From Marinimicrococcus flavescens (GTDB lineage Bacteria; Pseudomonadota; Alphaproteobacteria; Geminicoccales; Geminicoccaceae), in contig JARGEQ010000047.1 of NCBI GenBank assembly GCA_029211145.1, positions 1 to 64,000 of the forward strand: DNA of 64,000 nucleotides. The letters run 5' to 3'. The notes beneath the pieces are model-generated. The model saw only the letters and a list, made by a program, of their open reading frames with translations, was not told the DNA's origin and searched no databases. This document shows, one piece after another, positions 53,025 through 61,075 of this stretch. Each line of letters opens with the position of its first letter. The first letter of the stretch is position 1. A program made the translations under genes and the position numbers.

Positions 53025-53933
53025 TCAGCGGAACGCGCCCAGCCGGCGGTATTTCCAGAAGAGCACCGGTGCCGCCAGCACCGGATGCCGGCGCTGCCAG
53101 GGGGTGAGCTCCATCCTCACCCCCGAATGGCGCTCGACCTTCCAGACCAGATAGTCGGCGCCGCCCTGGAAGGTGAAGGCCGCCTTCACCAGCCGCGCCA
53201 CCGACCAGAGCTTGCCCTGCCTCTGCCGCCGCCGCCAGCGCGCCCGGCAGGCCTCGCGATCTCCCTTGCCCGGTGCCGGCAGCGCCGCCAGCACGAGCCG
53301 CCCCAGACGCTCCCAGCGCTCGGGCGCGTGATCGAACAGCTCGTGCCCCTTGCCCGCCGGCTCCGAGCGCAGCTCGGTGGCGTAGGTCTGCGCCAGCGCC
53401 TCGACCCATAGATCACGCGCCGTGGGCGCGGCGCCGAGCAGCGGCCGTGCCGCCGCGGCCATGCTCGCCACCGCCTGCGCCAGGGCGCGCCGCACCGTGG
53501 CCGCCACGGCCGGATCGCGCGCCCAGAGAATGCCGGTGGGCTGGGCGAATCGGGCCCAGAAATAGGGATTGTCGGTCTCCGGGCCGACGAGGCGGGAAAG
53601 CTGCTCCAGGCTCACCAGCGCGTACTTGGCCCGTACCGTGCGGCCCTCGAAGACCGTCTCGACATAGTAGACGTTGGGCGGCACGAGGCGGTTGAGCAGC
53701 CGCGGCAGGAACCAGCGGTGCACCTGGCCATAGCCCTCGGCAAGCAGATAGAGGTCGACGAGCTTGCCCTCGTCCTCGCCGCTGCGCAGGCACGAGCCGT
53801 AGAACAGGACCGCGACCACGCCCCCGCCCCAGTGCCGGCGGGCGGCATCGGCCACGGCATGGACGGACGGGGCGGCCCGCCGCTCCGTCTCCGGCGCCAG
53901 GACCGCCTCGATCTGCTCGAGCAGTGTGGCCAT
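53025..53933 (-). CDS. Tam41-like nucleotidyltransferase; candidate CDP-lipid synthase
   Basis: A 302-residue nucleotidyltransferase-fold protein. Visible motifs: FYGSCLRSG (44-52), VDLYLL (59-64), NVYYVE (87-92), RAKYALVSLEQL (101-112) and WARFAQPTGIL (126-136). Their order and spacing resemble mitochondrial Tam41 (YGSG; DF; VYFNP; KYGVV; GRLQKPV), which makes CDP-diacylglycerol from phosphatidate and CTP. It lies one base after a lipid kinase gene in a sphingolipid operon, so activation of ceramide 1-phosphate with a nucleotide is a reasonable hypothesis. The second aspartate of a DxD motif is not obvious. In Caulobacter, ceramide-phosphoglycerate genes (cpgA-C) occupy a similar place; I cannot say which one this matches. 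Confidence 0.6.
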   Translation of the reverse strand: MATLLEQIEAVLAPETERRAAPSVHAVADAARRHWGGGVVAVLFYGSCLRSGEDEGKLVDLYLLAEGYGQVHRWFLPRLLNRLVPPNVYYVETVFEGRTVRAKYALVSLEQLSRLVGPETDNPYFWARFAQPTGILWARDPAVAATVRRALAQAVASMAAAARPLLGAAPTARDLWVEALAQTYATELRSEPAGKGHELFDHAPERWERLGRLVLAALPAPGKGDREACRARWRRRQRQGKLWSVARLVKAAFTFQGGADYLVWKVERHSGVRMELTPWQRRHPVLAAPVLFWKYRRLGAFR

Positions 53934-53934
53934 C

Positions 53935-54903
53935 TCAGAGCCGCACGAAGCGGACGCCCTGGGGTGCGGTGATCACCAGCGGGGCGTCGGCGCGGGCCTG
54001 GAAGAACTGGCCGTCGATGGTGAAGGGCAGGCCCATGTCGAGCTCGACGCGGTGCGCCCCGCGGCTGAAATAGCCCTCCGGCAGGCGCTCGCGGTTGCTT
54101 CCGTAGAGCACCTGGCGGGCCGAGCGCACGAGGCGCTGCGGCGGGTGGGCGATGCTGGTGAAGCGCACCGGGCCCAGCTCCTCGCGCCAGTAGGGGCGCG
54201 AGCGCACCACGAGACGGTCGAGGGTGGTGGCCAGGACCAGGAGCTGCCGGCCGCGCCGCTCCTGGCCATCGAGGCGCATGCCGACCTCCTCGCCCTCCAG
54301 CATCCCCGCGGGCTTGCGGCCGATGGCCCAGTTGCCCAGCAGGTGCAGCAGCGTCACGAGGTTGGCGAGCTCGCCCTTGAGGCCGCGCGTGTGGACCTCG
54401 CCCTTGCACAGATGGATGGCGTCGTAGATCCCGGCAGCGCCGAAGAACATGCCCCACTGCGGCTGCGCATCGGCGATGTTGTCGATCCTCAGGACCCGGC
54501 GGGTCACCAGATGCTCCGCCAGCCGACGCTCGCGCACGAGGCCCTGGAGGCGGCGCACCATGGCCGGGTCGCGGCGCCGCAGGCCGCAATCGTTGGCGGT
54601 CATGTTGGCCATGCCGCGCGGCAGGATCGCCACCGGCGGCAGCTCGGCGAAGGGCCGGCGCTCGAGCAGCTCGGTGAGCACCCCCTGCACGGTACCGTCG
54701 CCGCCATTGACCACCAGGAGGCCGATCTCGCGCTGCGCCAGCTCGTCCAGAAGCTCGGCCAGCGAGGTGCCGTGCTCGAAGTCGAGCTGCACCACCTCGG
54801 GCCCGCCGCCGAACGCGCCCCTGAGCTCGCCCAGCGTCTCCTTGTTGCGGGTGCTGCGGGCGTTGTGGATCACCCCGACGCGCAGCGCGGCTCCGGCATT
54901 CAT
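53935..54903 (-). CDS. DAGK-family lipid kinase, probable ceramide kinase
   Basis: A 322-residue diacylglycerol-kinase catalytic-domain protein. GGDGT ATP-binding motif at 67-71 (LLVVNGGDGTVQG), PRGMANMTANDCGL (the GTxND-like element, here MANMTAND) and GIYDAIHLCKG. These fit the DAGK/sphingosine-kinase superfamily. The surrounding sphingolipid genes suggest ceramide or sphinganine as substrate, as for CpgB of Caulobacter. It overlaps the LptF/G-type permease gene upstream by four bases. Confidence 0.78.
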   Translation of the reverse strand: MNAGAALRVGVIHNARSTRNKETLGELRGAFGGGPEVVQLDFEHGTSLAELLDELAQREIGLLVVNGGDGTVQGVLTELLERRPFAELPPVAILPRGMANMTANDCGLRRRDPAMVRRLQGLVRERRLAEHLVTRRVLRIDNIADAQPQWGMFFGAAGIYDAIHLCKGEVHTRGLKGELANLVTLLHLLGNWAIGRKPAGMLEGEEVGMRLDGQERRGRQLLVLATTLDRLVVRSRPYWREELGPVRFTSIAHPPQRLVRSARQVLYGSNRERLPEGYFSRGAHRVELDMGLPFTIDGQFFQARADAPLVITAPQGVRFVRL

Positions 54904-55997
54904 GCCCGCACCTCCGCAGCGGCGGAGACCGCCCGCCGCTCGTGGATGCCGGCCAGCAGCAGGACCACCAGGATCAGCCCGAGCGGCGCCAGCCAGGCGC
55001 CCAGCTCCGACTGCACCAGCCCGACCTCGCCCAGGGCCAGCAGCACGCCGTTGAAGATCAGGTAGACGAAGCCCAGGCCCAGCCCCTTGGCGAACATCGG
55101 CAGGCTCATGCCCAGCCGGCTGAAGCGGCGCGGCAGGGCGAAGGGCAGCAGCGCCAGCGCGCACAGGCCCAGCGAGCTGGCTATCCGCGAATGAAGCACC
55201 GTGCGGTGGCCCTCGTCCGGGGCGATGCCGAAGCCCTGGTTGCGGACCACGTCGACGAGCTCGGCCAGCCGCAGCTCGCGCGGCATCTTCGACATGAGGG
55301 CCACCTTGGCGAGGTCGATGCGGATCGGCCAGGACAGGCTGGCGAGCTGCTCGGCCGGCTGCGCGCCGACCGGGCGGCGCACCACCTCGTGGAGCAGGAG
55401 GCCGTCCTCCATTTGCTCGGCGCGCGCCGCCTGGATCTGCGCCAGGAGGAGCCCGTCCTCGTCGCGGTCGAGGATCAGAAGATCCTCGAGCCGGCCTTCC
55501 GCGGCCGCGTCGGCCGGCAGCCGGATGGCATCCTCTCCGCTGCGCACCCAGCGATACTCGCCGCCGGGCTGCATCATGTTCTTGAAATCGCCCACCCGCA
55601 TCGCCCGCAGCTCGGGGATCGTCGAGGGCACCGCGCGGTCGTCGATCAGGAACTTGCCCACGAGCAGCACCGCGCAGACCGGCCACAGGCAGAGCAGCAG
55701 GCCGCGGCGCGACAGGCCGGCGTTCCACATCACCACGAGCTCGCGATAGCGCAGCAGGTCCACCACGGTGAGCAGGCTCGCCACCAGGGTCACGATCGGC
55801 AGGAGCTCGGTGAGCAAGGTCGGCAGGCGCAGCGCCATGTAGCGGAGCAGCGGCATCACGACGCCATCGGAGCGCCGCAGCACCTTGCTGCTCACGTCGA
55901 GCATGTCGAACAGCAGCGCAAAGCCCGCCACCGCGAACAGCACCACGGCGAAGCGGACCAGGAACATCCGGCTCACATAGCGCGTGAAGTGCCTCAT
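54900..55997 (-). CDS. LptF/LptG-family permease (second of pair)
   Basis: A 365-residue YjgP/YjgQ-type membrane protein: three N-terminal helices (FLVRFAVVLFAVAGFALLF and following), a periplasmic beta-rich domain (about 125-265, with TIPELRAMRVGDFKNMM) and three C-terminal helices. The family forms the membrane part of the LPS extractor LptB2FG. Here the gene lies in a sphingolipid operon and no lptA, lptB, lptC or lptD is nearby, so a paralogous pair dedicated to sphingolipid export is suggested. Overlaps both neighbours by four bases. Confidence 0.82.
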   Translation of the reverse strand: MRHFTRYVSRMFLVRFAVVLFAVAGFALLFDMLDVSSKVLRRSDGVVMPLLRYMALRLPTLLTELLPIVTLVASLLTVVDLLRYRELVVMWNAGLSRRGLLLCLWPVCAVLLVGKFLIDDRAVPSTIPELRAMRVGDFKNMMQPGGEYRWVRSGEDAIRLPADAAAEGRLEDLLILDRDEDGLLLAQIQAARAEQMEDGLLLHEVVRRPVGAQPAEQLASLSWPIRIDLAKVALMSKMPRELRLAELVDVVRNQGFGIAPDEGHRTVLHSRIASSLGLCALALLPFALPRRFSRLGMSLPMFAKGLGLGFVYLIFNGVLLALGEVGLVQSELGAWLAPLGLILVVLLLAGIHERRAVSAAAEVRA

Positions 55998-57199
55998 GAG
56001 CGGCCCAGCCGGATCGACACCAGCCGCTCGAAGCGCTCGCCGGCCCGCTCGAGGAGATCGTCGAGCCAGCTCGTGCCGCTGCCGGCGGGCACCCGCGTGG
56101 TCTTGCTCCAGGTGAGCAGCAGGCCGATCAGCGCGAACAGGCCGAACGGCACCCACAAGGCCAGCCAGCTGGAGATCCGGCCATTGTCGGCGAGGCCCTC
56201 GCCGACCTGCAGGACCTGGTTGTAGGCCACCAGCAGCGCGATGCCGATCACCATGCCGTAGGAGCGGCGGGCGCGGCGCCGGGCGATGGCCAGTGGCAGC
56301 GCCACCAGCGGCAGGGTCAGGGCGGAGAGGATCCGCACGACGCGCCCGTGAAACTCCGATTCGATCTCGACATCGTCGATCCCCTCGACCGGCGTGGAGA
56401 GGCCGGCCCACAGCTCCGGCAGGGTGAGCTCGCGCTCGTCCTCGCCGCGCGGGCGGAAGGTGCCGGGCTGGTTGCCCTGGAGATCGCTGGTGAAGTTGCG
56501 AAAGCGCACCGTGGCTCCGCCTTCCGGCGCCTTCCCCGCCTCCCCCGTCTCCGGCACGAACTGCTGCACCCCGTCGCTGAGCTCCAGGGTCAGGGGCTCG
56601 TTGTTCTGCGGCGGCACCACGCGGCCCTCCTGCGCGGTGATGGTGACCGACCGGCCGCCGCCGCGATCGTCATGGAGGAGCAGCCCCTCGAAGCTGCTGC
56701 GGTCCTCGCTCAGCCCCTCGACCGAGTAGGTGGTGCTGCCCAGGGTGACGAACAGCCGCTCGCGCAGGAGCGCCTGGAACGACACGTTGGAGAGGGTGAA
56801 GAGGGCAGCGCGGTAGGCGTAGCGGCTGAAGGGCTGGAGATAGCTCTGGGTGATCGCGGTGATCACGAGGAGCGCCAGCCCGACCTTGAGGAGCGGCTGG
56901 AGCAGCCGGTGCAGGCCCAGGCCCGAGGCCATCATGGCATCGAGCTCGCCGTCCCGCGACAGCCGGCCGAACACCACGAGGATGGCGATGAAGAAGGAGG
57001 CCGGCAGCGCCAGGCTCATATAGTGCGGGATCAGGTAGCCCAGCATCTCGACGATCACAACGAGGCTGCCGCGCCAGCCGACCACGATGTCGACCACGCG
57101 CAGCATGCGCTCGGCCAGCAGCGCTGCCAGCGCTATCAGCACGATCGCCAGCATGGGCCGAACGATCTGCCCGGTGATGTAGCGGTCGTAGATCTTCAT
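55994..57199 (-). CDS. LptF/LptG-family permease (first of pair)
   Basis: A 401-residue LptF-like protein. It begins MKIYDRYITGQIVRPMLAIV, typical of the family, then has helices and LALPASFFIAILVVFGRLSRDGELDAMMASG, a hallmark of LptF/G. The periplasmic domain is longer than in its partner (with VPPQNNEPLTLELSDG). ATG 57199 is chosen although its ribosome-binding site is weak; the frame opens at 57292. With the next gene it would form a heterodimer needing an LptB-type ATPase from elsewhere. Confidence 0.85.
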   Translation of the reverse strand: MKIYDRYITGQIVRPMLAIVLIALAALLAERMLRVVDIVVGWRGSLVVIVEMLGYLIPHYMSLALPASFFIAILVVFGRLSRDGELDAMMASGLGLHRLLQPLLKVGLALLVITAITQSYLQPFSRYAYRAALFTLSNVSFQALLRERLFVTLGSTTYSVEGLSEDRSSFEGLLLHDDRGGGRSVTITAQEGRVVPPQNNEPLTLELSDGVQQFVPETGEAGKAPEGGATVRFRNFTSDLQGNQPGTFRPRGEDERELTLPELWAGLSTPVEGIDDVEIESEFHGRVVRILSALTLPLVALPLAIARRRARRSYGMVIGIALLVAYNQVLQVGEGLADNGRISSWLALWVPFGLFALIGLLLTWSKTTRVPAGSGTSWLDDLLERAGERFERLVSIRLGRS

Positions 57200-57302
57200 G
57201 CGAGCTGCCGCGCTTGGGCTCCGGGCGGCAGGAGTAGCGGCACGCGCGCCGCCGGTGCGAGGCCCGGAACCTGCGGTGCATAGAGCATCCACGCCGGCAT
57301 GG

Positions 57303-58229
57303 CTAGCTCCACGGCTGCAACGCGAGGCCCGCTCCGTCCTCGGCGATCCGCCCCCGCCGGGTCGAGCAGAAGGCGCCGGTCATGGCATCGAAGCGGCGGA
57401 CCTCGAGCTCCATCCCGACGACGCCGTCCTCCGGCCTGATCCCGTAGATGACGTAGCCGCCGCTCTTCTCGACCTCCTCCGACCACAGCGAGGCCGAGGG
57501 CGCGCCGACCACCGCGGCAGGCCCCTGCGCGCCGTCGAGCGTGCCGAAGTTGAAGACGTGCTCATGGCCGCACAGCACCAGCTCGGCACCCGTCTCGGCG
57601 ATGGCGCGGCGGAAGTCGGGAGCGTCGATCAGCGCCTTGCGCCGGTGGCTCCACCCATAGACCGGCGGATGGTGCAGCATGACCACCCGAAAGAGCCCGT
57701 CGCGGCCGGCCTGCTCGAGGATGCCGCGTGCCGCCACGATCTGCTCGTGGCCGAGCTTGCCGGCGGCCCAGCCGGGCGGCGTGGGCACCGCGCTGGAGAG
57801 GGCCAGGACCAGCGTCCGGCCGACCCGCCGCGCATAGGGGAACGCCGGAAAGGGCGCGCCGCCGTCGCGCTGCATGTAGTCGCGCCAGTGCAGCCAGCCC
57901 TTGCCGCTCACTCCCGGTACATAGGCGTCGTGGTTGCCCGGGATCACCGTCACCCGCTCCGGCGGGCCGAGCCGCTCGAGCCAGCGCGCCGCCTGCTCGA
58001 ACTCGCCGGGCAGGGAGATGTTCACCAGATCGCCGGTCAGGGCCACGTGATCGCAGCTTTGCGCGTGCAGGTCCTCGATCAGCGCGTCCAGCACCTCGAG
58101 CCGGTGGCGCTGGCGCCGGAAGCGCTGCCAGGAAACCCAGCCCATCACGCGCTTGCTCATGAGCTCGCGCGTGCGGATGGCCGGCAGCGGTCCGAGGTGG
58201 ATGTCGGTGAGATGGGCGAGCCTGAGCAT
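57303..58229 (-). CDS. Calcineurin-like metallophosphoesterase
   Basis: A 308-residue hydrolase with all five blocks of the metallophosphoesterase site: D9-x-H11 (LTDIHLG), GD (66-67), GNH (98-100) followed by D, HHPP and GHEH. It has no signal peptide, so it is cytoplasmic. In this operon it could remove a phosphate or open a nucleotide-diphosphate bond in a lipid intermediate, analogous to LpxH-type enzymes that cleave UDP-lipids, but the substrate is not evident. Confidence 0.82.
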   Translation of the reverse strand: MLRLAHLTDIHLGPLPAIRTRELMSKRVMGWVSWQRFRRQRHRLEVLDALIEDLHAQSCDHVALTGDLVNISLPGEFEQAARWLERLGPPERVTVIPGNHDAYVPGVSGKGWLHWRDYMQRDGGAPFPAFPYARRVGRTLVLALSSAVPTPPGWAAGKLGHEQIVAARGILEQAGRDGLFRVVMLHHPPVYGWSHRRKALIDAPDFRRAIAETGAELVLCGHEHVFNFGTLDGAQGPAAVVGAPSASLWSEEVEKSGGYVIYGIRPEDGVVGMELEVRRFDAMTGAFCSTRRGRIAEDGAGLALQPWS

Positions 58230-58263
58230 GGCGACCGGCTTTAGCGCAGGAAAGGCAGCGACA

Positions 58264-59070
58264 CTAGGCCCGCCCGCCGCTTGCTACGATGCGCTCCACG
58301 AGGTCGAGGTCCTCCGGCTTGTCGACGTCGATGGCCGCCTCGGCGATCGGCAGGCTCACCGCCACCGCCCTTGCGTCCATGACCCGCGAGATCCGCTCCA
58401 TGGCCTGGTCGAGGGTGAGCCTGCCGGAAAGATAGGCCAGAAGCGGCCGCCAGCCGAACTGGCGGGCGATCCGCCAGGGCCGCTTGCGGTCCTGCTCGAC
58501 GCGCCGCCAGAAGCGCACGGCGTTGCGGCCGCGCGCGGTCATGACGGCAAAGAGATTGGCGCCGGAATAACGCTCGTCGCGAAAGCGCCAGAAGGTCCGC
58601 CTGCTTTCCGGGAATGCCGAGAGAATCGCTGCCGAGGGCGTCATGCCGGCGGCGATGTCCGCACCGCTCCGGGCGGCCGGCGCCAGGAACGCCTCGAGGA
58701 TCGCCGGCGAGAGCAAAGCGTGGTCGGCGGTGGTCACCAGAACCGGCAGGCTGCCCAGAGCGTCGAGGCCGGCCAGCACGCTCAGGCTGGGGCTGGGCTC
58801 GGCGGCGATAGCGCGCACCCTGCCCTCGGCCACCAGCGGCGCCAGTTCCGCGATCCGCTCCATGACGGCGGGCTGGTCGAGCACCACCAGCACCCGCCCG
58901 ATGCGCGGGGAGGCCATCAGCGCGTCGACCACCCGGGCCAGCATCGGCACGCCGCCGACGGTGACCAGGCACTTGTTCTCGACCCCCCGGCAGGCCGCCA
59001 CCGGATCGGCGCCGCCGCGGCTGCCGGCCAGCACCAGGGCCGCCCACGAGCCGGCCTCCGACGCGCTCAT
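58264..59070 (-). CDS. MobA-like nucleotidyltransferase
   Basis: A 268-residue NTP-transferase-fold protein. The N-terminal nucleotide loop is LVLAGSRGGADPVAACRGVENKCLV in pieces: LAGSRGG, then K in NKCLVTVGGVPML; the metal-binding aspartate is in LVTTADHALLS. Such proteins transfer NMP to a phosphate, as MobA, IspD or LicC do. A C-terminal extension (GANLFAVMTARGRNAVRFW onward) is not in MobA. It overlaps the ceramide-synthase-like gene by four bases. It may activate a sphingolipid head group; glycerophosphate or phosphocholine analogues are guesses. Confidence 0.7.
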   Translation of the reverse strand: MSASEAGSWAALVLAGSRGGADPVAACRGVENKCLVTVGGVPMLARVVDALMASPRIGRVLVVLDQPAVMERIAELAPLVAEGRVRAIAAEPSPSLSVLAGLDALGSLPVLVTTADHALLSPAILEAFLAPAARSGADIAAGMTPSAAILSAFPESRRTFWRFRDERYSGANLFAVMTARGRNAVRFWRRVEQDRKRPWRIARQFGWRPLLAYLSGRLTLDQAMERISRVMDARAVAVSLPIAEAAIDVDKPEDLDLVERIVASGGRA

Positions 59071-60206
59071 GCGAGCTCCTTCTGGTAGAGACGGTAGGTC
59101 TTGTAGGCGTGCGCGCCCACCAGACGGATCATCTGGTGCATCGGCTCGTTGTCCTCGAGCACCCAGGAAAGCTCGGCGCGGCGCCGCCCCCGGGCGCGGT
59201 GATAGTCGCGCACCCGGGCGATGACGCCCAGTGCCAGGGCTGCCCCGCGGGCCGTGCCCTGGTGCTCGCGGCGCACCCCCATCAGGGGCATGCGTCCGCT
59301 CTCCACGCCCCGCACCTTGAGCCGCCACAGGAGCTTGGCCCAGCCGAAGGGCAGCAGACGGCCGCCCAGGTCGGCAATCGCCTCGTTGAGGTTGGGCAGG
59401 GTCACCACCATGGAGGCCGGCTCGCCGCGATACTCGCCGATGGCGAAGTAGTTCGCGTCGACGATGGGCCGGATGGTTTTCGCCAGGTAGCGGGCCTCGT
59501 CCTCGCCGAACGGAATGAAGCCCCAGTTGTCCGCCCAGGCATCGTTGAAGATGGCGCAGACGGTCCGGATCTCCTCCTCGTAGCGGCGCATGTCGAGGGG
59601 CCGCACGCGAAGATCGGGGTTGCGGCCCAGCCGCTCGATGATCCGGTGCGCCGCCGGCGGCAGGTCGGCGGCGACGTCGAAATCGTAGCAGATGAGGTCG
59701 CGTGCCTTGGCAAGACCCTGCTCCTCGACCCGCGGCCCGTACCACGGCCGCGCGTGCCCCATCATCATCGAGGGCGGCGTGTCGAAGCCCTCGACCAGCA
59801 GGCCGCACTCGTCGTTGATCGAGGGATTGAAGGGCCCGGCCATCCGCCGCATGCCCCGCTGGCGCAGCCATGCCTCGGCGGCGCCGATGAGGGCGGCGAA
59901 GACCTCCCTATCATTCTCGCCCTCGACGAAGCCGAAATGGCCGGTGGCGTCGGCGTAGCGCTCGAGATGCTTGGCGTTGGTCTGGGCGCTGATGCGCCCG
60001 ACGCAGCGATCACCGCGGAATGCCAGGAACCAGGCGATGTCGATGCCGCGCAGGAACGGGTTGCGGGCGGGATCGAGATGCTGCAGGCGCTCGAAGATCA
60101 GCGGCGGCACCCAGTTCGGGTCGTCCGCGTAGAGATGCGCCGGCATCAGGAGAAAGCGGCGCAGGCCGGCGCGGCCGGCGACCTGCTCGATGCGCAGCTC
60201 TGGCAA
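59067..60206 (-). CDS. bcerS: Bacterial ceramide-synthase-like GNAT-superfamily protein
   Basis: A 379-residue protein of the GNAT-like family to which the Caulobacter ceramide synthase bCerS belongs, predicted to N-acylate 3-ketosphinganine. Landmarks: LYADDPNWVPPLIFERLQHLDP and RNPFLRGIDIAWFLAFRG; GRISAQTNAKHLERY and FGFVEGENDREV; AGPFNPSINDECGLLVEGF; and NDAWADNWGFIPF. The best start is a TTG at 60206 with AGGAGA just upstream. The frame opens at 60293, but that would overlap the upstream gene. Without spt nearby it would be called only a GNAT-like hypothetical protein. Confidence 0.78.
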   Translation of the reverse strand: MPELRIEQVAGRAGLRRFLLMPAHLYADDPNWVPPLIFERLQHLDPARNPFLRGIDIAWFLAFRGDRCVGRISAQTNAKHLERYADATGHFGFVEGENDREVFAALIGAAEAWLRQRGMRRMAGPFNPSINDECGLLVEGFDTPPSMMMGHARPWYGPRVEEQGLAKARDLICYDFDVAADLPPAAHRIIERLGRNPDLRVRPLDMRRYEEEIRTVCAIFNDAWADNWGFIPFGEDEARYLAKTIRPIVDANYFAIGEYRGEPASMVVTLPNLNEAIADLGGRLLPFGWAKLLWRLKVRGVESGRMPLMGVRREHQGTARGAALALGVIARVRDYHRARGRRRAELSWVLEDNEPMHQMIRLVGAHAYKTYRLYQKELA

Positions 60207-60226
60207 GGGCGTCTCCTGCGGCCGGC

Positions 60227-60985
60227 TCAGGCGGGCCTGCGCGTGCGGCGCCGCGCATATTCCTCCTCGCTCGCCGAGAGATCGCCGACCCACGGGTAGC
60301 GGTCGCGCTCATGGCCGGTATAGCCGAGATTGTGCACGGTGGGGCTGCGGGGAAGCTCGCGGGAGCGGTAGAGCGTGCCGAACACCCGGTCCCAGATCCC
60401 GCTGGTGATGCCGTAATTGCCCTGCTCGCTGTGAAAGTGGTGCGCCAGGTGCCGCTTCTTGACCTCGCGCAGCCAGCTGTTGGCCGGCGTGAAAGGCAGA
60501 TGCTGCACGCAGTGGCAGAACTCGTAGCCGGTGAAGACGAGGAGTCCCGCCGCCAGCGCCGCGGTGGCCCCCGCAGCACCGCCGATCAGCCAGCCCACCG
60601 GCAGGGTGATCAGGGCTATCGGCGGCAGCGTGGTGTAGAGCGCGCCGAACAGCACCGACAGGTCGTGCGGGTTCTGGTGGTGGTCGTAGTGGATCCGCTT
60701 CCACATCTTGGCGGTGAGCGGCGACTTGTAGAGGAATTTCGCATGCAGCACGTAGCGGTGCAGGACGTACTCGACGAGCGGATAGAGGGCGAGCACCGCC
60801 AGCGCCGCAGCCAGCGGCGGCCAGGGATCTTCCGCGAGATAGGCGGTGGCGCCGATCGCCAGCGTGGCCAGCAGCAGATAGACCTGGATCGAGTAGTGGG
60901 TGAAAAAGGCCACCACGAGCTCGCCCAGGCCCATCCTGTCGAGATAGTATTTCTGACCGGCCCAGGTGCCGAATCGTCCGAGCAT
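60227..60985 (-). CDS. FA2H/sterol-desaturase family membrane hydroxylase
   Basis: A 252-residue di-iron membrane oxygenase. The eight-histidine pattern is complete: HRYVLH (76-81), HYDHH (99-103), HCVQH (158-162), HLAHH (179-183). The order and the ends (LHRYVLH; HFHSEQGNYGITSGIWDRVFGTLY) closely resemble fatty-acid 2-hydroxylase FA2H/Scs7, which hydroxylates the N-acyl chain of ceramides. Several helices flank the motifs. ATG 60985 is preferred to the upstream GTG-like extension to 61060. Context argues for 2-hydroxylation of the ceramide acyl chain; C4 hydroxylation of the base is the alternative. Confidence 0.75.
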   Translation of the reverse strand: MLGRFGTWAGQKYYLDRMGLGELVVAFFTHYSIQVYLLLATLAIGATAYLAEDPWPPLAAALAVLALYPLVEYVLHRYVLHAKFLYKSPLTAKMWKRIHYDHHQNPHDLSVLFGALYTTLPPIALITLPVGWLIGGAAGATAALAAGLLVFTGYEFCHCVQHLPFTPANSWLREVKKRHLAHHFHSEQGNYGITSGIWDRVFGTLYRSRELPRSPTVHNLGYTGHERDRYPWVGDLSASEEEYARRRTRRPA

Positions 60986-61075
60986 CGCCGCGTCCGTCCC
61001 TAGCCGGGCCGCCGCCGGCCCGGTCCATCCAAACCTAGTGCTGCCCGGTGTCCCGGGCAAGCGAGCGGGGCGGGA

